Of a stretch of 19,396 nucleotides of DNA, positions 14,195-19,396 are shown piece by piece (position 1 is the stretch's first letter; each line of letters starts with the position of its first letter). The DNA is taken from assembly GCA_039795715.1 (NCBI GenBank), contig JBDKLD010000054.1:1-19396 (forward strand), given 5' to 3'. The position numbers and the translations under genes are program-made. Under the pieces are notes generated by a model that was not told the origin of the DNA, did no database searches, and was given only the letters and a program-made list of their open reading frames with translations. This DNA is from JAGOSA01 sp039795715 (GTDB taxonomy: Bacteria > Patescibacteriota > Minisyncoccia > Phycocordibacterales > UBA9973).

Positions 14195-14503
14195 ATGGAT
14201 TTACATATCGATAAGAAAATAGCCGGGCTTATGATCGTTTCTCTTTTAATAGGAGGCGCTATTGGTGGAGCAATTGGTTTTGTTGCGGGTGGTGAAGAAG
14301 GTCACGGTGAACGTGGTGGATATGAGATGAACGATAAGGGTGAAAATACTCAGTTCGACAATCAGTCTGACGGCGAAACAAACGATGATCAAGGTGGTGC
14401 ACCAAATCAAGATGAGCAGAAACCAGTAGTAAACGGGACACAGTCTGTTCCAGTAGCTCCAAGTCCTACTACGACCATAACTACTCCGAAACCAGCGCAA
14501 TAA
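14195..14503 (+). CDS. Small membrane-anchored acidic protein
   Basis: The protein has 102 residues and no recognised family. A short lead (MDLHIDKK) precedes one Gly-rich hydrophobic segment (about 9-32, IAGLMIVSLLIGGAIGGAIG), probably an uncleaved anchor. An acidic, Gly/Asp/Asn/Gln-rich disordered stretch follows with several His/Glu near its start (GEEGHGERGG), and the protein ends in a Pro/Thr-rich tail (APSPTTTITTPKPAQ) like wall-spanning linkers. It shares ETNDD and overall design with the preceding small protein. It is the first gene behind promoter C; the DUF347 gene begins 22 nt downstream. The most likely placement is an anchored extracytoplasmic tail. Function unknown. Confidence 0.78.
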   Translation: MDLHIDKKIAGLMIVSLLIGGAIGGAIGFVAGGEEGHGERGGYEMNDKGENTQFDNQSDGETNDDQGGAPNQDEQKPVVNGTQSVPVAPSPTTTITTPKPAQ

Positions 14504-14524
14504 TTTATTCGATAACCAAAAAGT

Positions 14525-15742
14525 ATGACCCAAAGTATCACTTCATCAAAATGGAAAGAGATGCTTAATAAAGTTCCGGAAGTTACACTTTATTTCTGGA
14601 TTATTAAAATACTCTGCACAACTGTCGGGGAAACCGCGGCCGACTTTCTCAATATCAATTTGAATTTCGGTCTTACCGGTACATCGATCGTTACCGGAGT
14701 ATTGCTTGCTATTGCACTCATCTTTCAATTTAGGGCGAAGAAATATATTCCGAGTTTATACTGGTTTACCGTAACACTGGTGAGCGTGTTCGGGACATTG
14801 GTCACCGACAATTTAACCGACAAGCTTGGTATTCCTCTTCAAGTAAGCACAATTATTTTTGCAATATTCTTGGCCCTCACCTTTTTGGTCTGGTATCTCA
14901 AAGAAAAAACGCTTTCCATACACTCTATCTTTACAAGAAGAAGGGAGGCTTTTTATTGGCTTACTATTCTTTTTACTTTTGCGCTCGGAACGGCTTCTGG
15001 AGATCTCATAGCTGAAGGATTGGGGCTCGGCTATGCGGTCACAGGACTAATCGTGGCGGGAATAATCACTGCCACTGCAATTGCATGGAGACTGCGGCTT
15101 AATTCGGTCCTTTCATTTTGGATCATCTATATCATGACTCGTCCGCTCGGCGCTTCGATTGGCGACTATATGTCACAGCCCAAAGATCACGGAGGATTAG
15201 GATTTGGAGCAACGGTGACGAGTATGATATTTATCGGCGGTATTCTGGCAATTGTCACGTATCTATCACTCACGAAGCGCGATGTTATCGCGGGTGCTGA
15301 ACTTGAAAAGACCGAGAGTGAATCAAAGGAAAAAGGCGGCCTTTTACATACCATAATCGTTGTAGTGCTCTTCGTTGTTATAGGAGGTATCGGGTACCAT
15401 CTGCGCCAAAAAGATCTTCTAGGAGCACCGGCAGATACTTCCACACAATCAAGTGATGGGAGCCAGACTTCATCACTTGGCGATCTGACACTCTTTAGAA
15501 CGATTACACAAAATACTCTCGACAAGCTTGATGCAGGCGACCAGTCTGGTGCAACGACACGCATCGGTGATCTCGAGTATGAATGGGACAATGCTCAGTC
15601 TCGTCTAAAGCCAAAAGATAAAGCAACATGGAATACGATTGACGGAAAGATCGATACGGTCCTTCGTGAGCTTCGATCGACGCATCCGAATGTTGCAACC
15701 GAAAAGGCAGCTCTTGAGGCACTGCTCGCAGTCCTTAAATAG
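14525..15742 (+). CDS. DUF347 (COG4705) multispanning membrane protein with extra C-terminal helical domain
   Basis: The protein has 405 residues. Residues 15-250 are the DUF347 region with four related units, each holding a small-residue/Asp motif: TVGETAADFL (33-42), VFGTLVTDNL (88-97), ALGTASGDLI (153-162) and PLGASIGDYM (207-216), each within a pair of membrane helices. A further membrane segment (about 272-290) is followed by a Ser/Thr/Gln-rich linker and an 88-residue helical domain (LFRTITQNTLDKLDAGDQ to the end), probably outside the membrane. The family is conserved but uncharacterised, and the repeated buried Asp residues suggest ion or proton handling (inference). It follows the small anchored protein by 21 nt and precedes PAP2 by 2 nt, so it is the middle gene of the operon behind promoter C. 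Start ATG 14525 has no Shine-Dalgarno sequence. Confidence 0.85.
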   Translation: MTQSITSSKWKEMLNKVPEVTLYFWIIKILCTTVGETAADFLNINLNFGLTGTSIVTGVLLAIALIFQFRAKKYIPSLYWFTVTLVSVFGTLVTDNLTDKLGIPLQVSTIIFAIFLALTFLVWYLKEKTLSIHSIFTRRREAFYWLTILFTFALGTASGDLIAEGLGLGYAVTGLIVAGIITATAIAWRLRLNSVLSFWIIYIMTRPLGASIGDYMSQPKDHGGLGFGATVTSMIFIGGILAIVTYLSLTKRDVIAGAELEKTESESKEKGGLLHTIIVVVLFVVIGGIGYHLRQKDLLGAPADTSTQSSDGSQTSSLGDLTLFRTITQNTLDKLDAGDQSGATTRIGDLEYEWDNAQSRLKPKDKATWNTIDGKIDTVLRELRSTHPNVATEKAALEALLAVLK

Positions 15743-15744
15743 GT

Positions 15745-16272
15745 ATGATGCATGCCTTTGACCTAAAAATTTTCTACTCGCTCTACAATCTATCAGGGCA
15801 TGCCGCGTGGTCTGATTGGCTTATCATATGTGTTGCCGAATATATTCCGTATGGGATTATTATGGCGGTTGTCTGCGGAGCATTCTTCGCATGGCGATCT
15901 AAAAGAAACAAACAAGCGCTTGGCTATAGTCTTGCACTTTTTTCTGGAATCGTAGCCCGAGGGCTCGCCGGTGTAATTCGTTTTTTCTACCATCATGCAC
16001 GACCATTTGTAACACTTCATCTGACTTCGCTTTTTCCTGAAAATTCCTATTCCTTTCCATCTGGTCATGCGATTTTTTACTTCGCACTAGCTGCAGGTGT
16101 GTATCAGGTCAACAAGAAATTCGGGCGAGTGCTGTATGTTTTGGCATTTTTTATAGGTCTGGCTCGTATCGCTGCGGGAGTACACTATCCATTCGATATT
16201 TTGGCAGGAGCTGTTTTCGGGATTTTGATAGCAAAAGTAATCTTTTGGTTACACAAGCGGTATTGGAAATAG
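15745..16272 (+). CDS. PAP2-family membrane phosphatase (BcrC-like undecaprenyl-diphosphatase candidate)
   Basis: The protein has 175 residues and five or six membrane helices. The three phosphatase motifs are present with changes: RFFYHHARP (79-87), with Arg in place of the usual Lys; PSGH (105-108); and R141-x5-H147-x3-D151, with Ala140 where Ser is common. His108 and His147 are the expected catalytic pair. Small integral PAP2 enzymes of this size dephosphorylate lipid pyrophosphates such as undecaprenyl-PP, or phosphatidylglycerol phosphate, on the outer membrane face. The gene follows DUF347 by 2 nt and is the last of the operon. A second ATG at 15748 is equally possible. With the VTT protein it suggests lipid-carrier recycling under the two-component system. 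The exact substrate is open. Confidence 0.88.
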   Translation: MMHAFDLKIFYSLYNLSGHAAWSDWLIICVAEYIPYGIIMAVVCGAFFAWRSKRNKQALGYSLALFSGIVARGLAGVIRFFYHHARPFVTLHLTSLFPENSYSFPSGHAIFYFALAAGVYQVNKKFGRVLYVLAFFIGLARIAAGVHYPFDILAGAVFGILIAKVIFWLHKRYWK

Positions 16273-16403
16273 TGCGGCACTTTTAAGCATTAGATCACTA
16301 AAAACCTACCAAAGGCTCACAAATGCAAACTTTTGTAAATCCGTTATACTCATTAAAGCGGTTCTAACTTCGTCTAGGCCCCGCAGCTACAAAAAATACC
16401 ACC
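16273..16403. other. 131-bp convergent intergenic region with an orphan TATACT box
   Basis: The region lies between the 3' ends of the PAP2 gene (plus) and the helicase gene (minus). No convincing terminator hairpin is seen for either gene. TATACT at 16345-16350 (plus strand) looks like a -10 box, but no ORF starts after it. A GC-rich patch, CTAGGCCCCGCAGC (16374-16387), stands out from the AT-rich surroundings and weakly resembles a tRNA 3' end. A small RNA or a decayed attachment site is possible but unproven. Confidence 0.3.
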
Positions 16404-18089
16404 CTACAGAAACAACCTCACCAACCGCATTTCCTCATACGTCATGTCTTTCCCTGCCTTAGTAAGCGCAAATTTGAGCGAAGCTAATTTTCCTTTTTCG
16501 TCGGCTTTCAATTTGTGATTTTCTTTTTTCACGGCGTCGATGTTTTTTTGCGACGGCTTGATGTGCGAGAGATCAATGTGGGGATATTGCTTTTTAAGCT
16601 GTTCGACGTGGTTAAAAATCGTACCGAGGGTAAGTTTTCGCTCTTTGGCAATGTCGGCAAGCGACATTTTCTTGCCGAGCAATTCTTTGGTGAGCTCTCC
16701 TGTGGAAATGTTTTCTACTTTTTTCAATCCGGTCAATGGGTCTCGCTCAAACTTTTTGCTCGCTTGCAATGTTCCTCCCATGCGAACAATAAATTCACTT
16801 TCAAGTTTTTTCTGAGCTTCAACATTTAGCTTCCCAAACATGGCTTCATTGTCTTTGCTTTCTTGGCGCAGCTCTCGGTCAAAAGCCAAAACTGTTGGAT
16901 CAACTTTAAGCGCGTCCGGGCTAAATCCGACGAGTCGTATACCTGACAGTGTTCGGACGCGCGAAAGCGCTACATAGCCCATGCCGTAGGCAAACGCATT
17001 CGAAAGATCAATTTCCGCCGAATCCATACTCATGCCTTGGCTTTTGTGAATTGTTATCGCCCAAGCAAGACGCAAAGGCAATTGACTAATTTCAGCTTTT
17101 ACCTTGCCATTTTCTTCGATCGCCCACGTTTCATTTACGACGGTAATCTTTCTACCGTCCATCGTCGTGACGATAGGACTGCCGTCACCTGCAAAAGCCG
17201 AGACAATACCGCGTGTGCCATTAACGTAACCCTCTTCAATATTATTTTTAATAAACATAACTTCCGCGCCTTTTTTCAAATGGAGCTCACTCTGCGCGAG
17301 ACAAGATTTTTTCAATATATCGACAATCACGTCGTTTCCCCTACTCGACATGGCATACGTATGTGTAGGAGAAGTAATCGCGGAGAGAGCAGTATTATTT
17401 TCAAAATCAACATTTTTGTTGTGCGTGTATAGTTTGGTCGGATTTGTTTTTCCTATTTCAGCATTGTGCCTTGTGGCGAGCAATGCATAGTGCGATTCAT
17501 CTATCTTGTCATCACGAATAGCATTCAAAATACTGAGAAATGTGTCATCTTCTTGGCGATGCTGTTCAGTGATGTAGCAAATTGCCGGAGCCATAGTTTG
17601 CCAGGCATTGCTATAGATAACCATATCTTTGGGAGCAAGCTCACCGGTTTTATTTATTGGCGGCAATTGAAAGAGGTCACCGGACAAAATAACTTGCAAA
17701 CCACCGAACGGTAGATTATTTCTTTTAAACTTTTGGCAAACCTGATCAACCATGTCGAGCCTGTGCGCGTGGAGCATCGAAACTTCATCGATAATCAAAA
17801 CTCTCGCGGTACTGAAACGATTCCATAAATACTTTTTCTCATCCATATCCTCAAAATCGTACTTGGTTATTTTTTCCTTGATGCCAATACCCGCCCAGCT
17901 GTGAATAGTCATGCCGTGCATGTGCGTCGCTGCGATACCAGTGGAAGCAGTCACTGCCACAGCAATGTTGTGCTTTTTCAAATAGCTGATGTACTGATTG
18001 AGCAAATAGGTTTTACCTGATCCTGCGCTTCCGGTGAGGTAAACATTGACTCCGGTTTTCATAATGGCAAGTGCTTGGGCTTGAGTCAT
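16404..18089 (-). CDS. Pif1-like superfamily 1B DNA helicase with C-terminal HTH domain
   Basis: From ATG 18089 the protein has 561 residues. Helicase motifs in order: GSAGSGKT (20-27, Walker A), TASTGIAA (48-55, motif Ia), LIIDEVSML (98-106, Walker B), SGDLFQLPP (136-144), EQHRQ (175-179), TIHKSQG (346-352) and YVALSRVR (372-379). The C-terminus (about 465-561) holds KKMSLADIAKERKLTLGTIF, a helix-turn-helix of the type attached to RecQ and Pif1 helicases (HTH_40-like). It should unwind 5'-3', acting on G-quadruplexes, R-loops or stalled forks. A longer frame to 18287 was rejected: its extra 66 residues overlap the divergent hydrolase gene and do not resemble the family. TATACT (18102-18097) is 7 nt before ATG 18089, supporting a leaderless start there. 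Confidence 0.92.
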   Translation of the reverse strand: MTQAQALAIMKTGVNVYLTGSAGSGKTYLLNQYISYLKKHNIAVAVTASTGIAATHMHGMTIHSWAGIGIKEKITKYDFEDMDEKKYLWNRFSTARVLIIDEVSMLHAHRLDMVDQVCQKFKRNNLPFGGLQVILSGDLFQLPPINKTGELAPKDMVIYSNAWQTMAPAICYITEQHRQEDDTFLSILNAIRDDKIDESHYALLATRHNAEIGKTNPTKLYTHNKNVDFENNTALSAITSPTHTYAMSSRGNDVIVDILKKSCLAQSELHLKKGAEVMFIKNNIEEGYVNGTRGIVSAFAGDGSPIVTTMDGRKITVVNETWAIEENGKVKAEISQLPLRLAWAITIHKSQGMSMDSAEIDLSNAFAYGMGYVALSRVRTLSGIRLVGFSPDALKVDPTVLAFDRELRQESKDNEAMFGKLNVEAQKKLESEFIVRMGGTLQASKKFERDPLTGLKKVENISTGELTKELLGKKMSLADIAKERKLTLGTIFNHVEQLKKQYPHIDLSHIKPSQKNIDAVKKENHKLKADEKGKLASLKFALTKAGKDMTYEEMRLVRLFL

Positions 18090-18096
18090 GGGGTTT

Positions 18097-18155
18097 AGTA
18101 TAACAATTTCGATACTCGGCAGTAAGTTAGCAGAAATACGAGAAAATGGTAGAAT
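18097..18155. promoter_or_regulatory. Divergent leaderless promoters for the helicase and the hydrolase
   Basis: Minus strand: TATACT (18102-18097) followed by 7 nt and ATG 18089. Plus strand: TAGAAT (18150-18155) followed by 6 nt and ATG 18162. Both start codons lie where the first transcribed base is expected and neither has a Shine-Dalgarno sequence. The -35 elements are weak (TTACTG-like on the minus strand). Confidence 0.5.
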
Positions 18156-18161
18156 CGGCGT

Positions 18162-18761
18162 ATGAAAAAACAGGTAGTCTTCATGCACGGCGGAGATACA
18201 TTTAAGACCTATGGCGATTACCTGTCGTTCCTTGCCGATTATAAAATAGACAGTCTCGCCTATTTCAAAGGGAATATAGGCTGGCAAGATACACTACAGG
18301 AAAAACTTGGCGATGATTTTGAGGTAATTGCGCCCAAGATGCCAAATAAAATCAATGCCAAATACGCGGAGTGGAAAATTTGGTTCGAAAAACTTATCCC
18401 ATTACTGAATCACGAACTTATTCTTATTGGTTATTCACTCGGTGGCATATTTTTGGCAAAGTATCTTTCGGAAAATATCATGCCAAAAAAGATTACATGT
18501 GTATATTTAGTTGCTGCGCCACACGACGAAACTGATACGGAATCTTTAGCTGATTTCATTCTTCCGTCGCAACTCACCAAGCTCGCCGAACAAGCTCCAA
18601 ACATACACCTCTACCACAGTAAAGATGACTCGGTTGTGCAATTTTCCGATCTTGAGAAGTACCAAAAAGAATTGCCTGGCGCAATTGCAACCATTTTTGA
18701 AGACCGTGGTCATTTTTGGCAAGAAAACTTCCCAGAACTTATTAACGATATACTAAAATAA
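18162..18761 (+). CDS. RBBP9/YdeN-like alpha/beta serine hydrolase
   Basis: The protein has 199 residues. FMHGGDTF (7-14) forms the oxyanion-hole strand-turn. The nucleophile elbow is IGYSLGG (89-95) with Ser92. The acid is Asp155 or Asp156 in YHSKDDSVVQFSD, and the base is His184 in DRGHFW. The small size and the core YLVAAPHDE match the RBBP9/YdeN family, whose members are serine esterases or amidases of mostly unknown substrate. There is no signal peptide, so it should be cytoplasmic. The first gene of a plus-strand unit, it is followed after 1 nt by the rRNA methyltransferase gene (TAA-T-ATG), so the two are probably co-expressed. A leaderless start is likely (TAGAAT 6 nt upstream). Confidence 0.88.
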   Translation: MKKQVVFMHGGDTFKTYGDYLSFLADYKIDSLAYFKGNIGWQDTLQEKLGDDFEVIAPKMPNKINAKYAEWKIWFEKLIPLLNHELILIGYSLGGIFLAKYLSENIMPKKITCVYLVAAPHDETDTESLADFILPSQLTKLAEQAPNIHLYHSKDDSVVQFSDLEKYQKELPGAIATIFEDRGHFWQENFPELINDILK

Positions 18762-18762
18762 T

Positions 18763-19396
18763 ATGAAGCAATCTAAAATCTACATCTATGGCAAACACGC
18801 AGTCGCTGAAGCTCTGGCAAATGCTCCGCAAGCCGTCAAAAAAATATACCTATCCCCTAAACAAGAAGATGGTCACTTGCGTAGCCTGATCAAGAAAACT
18901 GGCGTGCAAGTTTCTGAGCTTGGCAAAGACCGCCTGCCTGGCGTAGATAGCGACACAACACACCAAGGTGTCATCGGTGTCATTTCGCTCGACGACCTCA
19001 TGCGTCCCTTTAAAACTTTTTTAGAAAATCTTAAGGTCACCGATGATACGTCGCTCGTCATCCTCGGCGAAGTGCAGGACCCGCACAATGTCGGCGCAGT
19101 CATTCGCTCAGCTGCGGCTTTTGGAGTCGCTGGTATTCTCATGCCTGAGCATAACCAAGCACCAATTACCGGTGCCGTGGTCAAAGTTTCTGCTGGCATG
19201 GCTTTCCGCGTACCGATTGTCCAAATCGGTAACATCAACCAAACAATTCGCGACCTCAAAGAAGCCGGTTTTGTCGTTTACGGACTTGAGGGTGGCGGCA
19301 ATGCCGAAACAACTGACGAAACATTCGACAACCCAAGCGCATTTATCCTTGGCAACGAAGGTGCCGGACTCCGCGAGAAAACCAAAGAACTTTGCG
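18763..19396 (+). CDS. rlmB: TrmH/SpoU-family 23S rRNA 2'-O-methyltransferase, RlmB-like (3' end outside window)
   Basis: The frame opens at ATG 18763 and stays open to the window end (211 codons visible of about 240-250 expected). The N-terminal substrate-binding domain begins IYIYGKHAVAEALAN and contains THQGVIGVI (66-74), both typical of RlmB/TrmH group 3. The SPOUT domain shows motif 1 DPHNVGAVIRSAAAFG (106-121) and motif 2 FILGNEGAGL (194-203); motif 3 lies beyond the edge. Such enzymes methylate ribose 2'-OH, in E. coli RlmB at G2251 of 23S rRNA, using S-adenosylmethionine bound in a trefoil knot. A tRNA target cannot be ruled out, hence some doubt about the symbol. The gene is 1 nt downstream of the hydrolase gene. 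Confidence 0.9.
   Translation, partial: MKQSKIYIYGKHAVAEALANAPQAVKKIYLSPKQEDGHLRSLIKKTGVQVSELGKDRLPGVDSDTTHQGVIGVISLDDLMRPFKTFLENLKVTDDTSLVILGEVQDPHNVGAVIRSAAAFGVAGILMPEHNQAPITGAVVKVSAGMAFRVPIVQIGNINQTIRDLKEAGFVVYGLEGGGNAETTDETFDNPSAFILGNEGAGLREKTKELC

Noticed and set aside
16391..16406. Similarity between the 3' ends of the helicase and YgjP-like genes (AAAAA then TACCACC next to the stop)
   Set aside because: Only a few bases match, with an indel, and there is no palindrome at the helicase end; probably chance.
16614..16626. Second copy of AAAAATCGTACC, part of the 42-bp palindrome arm
   Set aside because: It lies within the helicase coding sequence, without the inverted partner; a 12-bp match in about 19 kb of AT-rich DNA is weak evidence.
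18090..18287. N-terminal extension of the helicase to 18287
   Set aside because: The extra 66 residues overlap the divergent hydrolase gene, look unlike Pif1 proteins, and ATG 18089 has a well-placed -10 box.
1..19396. CRISPR arrays, insertion sequences with terminal repeats, rRNA genes
   Set aside because: No regularly spaced repeats, no transposase frames and no rRNA-like sequence were seen on either strand.

Overview
The window most likely comes from a member of the Candidate Phyla Radiation (Patescibacteria, Parcubacteria-like). This is inferred from the mix of genes: a compact type IV pilus operon with several diverse prepilins, a Pif1-type helicase with a C-terminal HTH domain, an AI-2E-family permease, a YgjP-like metallohydrolase and a RlmB-type methyltransferase. 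Two further traits fit. Almost no gene is preceded by a Shine-Dalgarno sequence, and genes at the head of transcription units begin 6-7 nt after a -10 hexamer, which implies leaderless mRNAs. None of the 20 stop codons visible here is TGA. No rRNA or marker gene is present to confirm the assignment.

Positions 1-7930, minus strand: one tightly packed operon. In transcription order it encodes a four-TM PAS histidine kinase, a stand-alone CheY-like receiver, the PilB/GspE assembly ATPase, the PilC/GspF platform protein, a GspH-like prepilin, a large prepilin fused to a probable LVIVD-type beta-propeller, a PulJ/PilW-like minor prepilin and the start of a PilX-like protein. Gaps between most of these genes are 1-3 nt. 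A TTTACC-17-TATAAT promoter with an inverted repeat in its spacer lies upstream of the kinase.

Positions 7943-9537, minus strand: an AI-2E family permease and a YgjP-like zinc hydrolase, separated by a perfect 42-bp palindrome.

Positions 9602-11233: a LAGLIDADG endonuclease-like gene whose stop is 4 bp from a tRNA-Gln(CUG) gene, followed by the C-terminal remnant of a large serine recombinase whose stop codon lies inside that tRNA. This is a scarred integration site.

Positions 11299-16272, plus strand: the most interesting block. An OmpR/PhoB-type response regulator and its histidine kinase are followed by a VTT (SNARE-associated/DedA-like) membrane protein, two small acidic envelope proteins, a DUF347 (COG4705) multispanning protein and a PAP2 lipid phosphatase. 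Three promoters in this block carry the same arrangement: a TTTTCAT half-site, 4 bp, a second TTTTCAT half-site, 10 bp, then a -10 hexamer. This is the geometry of PhoB-class activator promoters. The block therefore looks like a self-contained envelope regulon with its operators readable in the sequence.

Positions 16404-19396: a Pif1-like helicase (minus) facing the PAP2 gene, then, from a shared divergent leaderless promoter region, an RBBP9/YdeN-like serine hydrolase and a RlmB-type rRNA 2'-O-methyltransferase that runs off the window edge.
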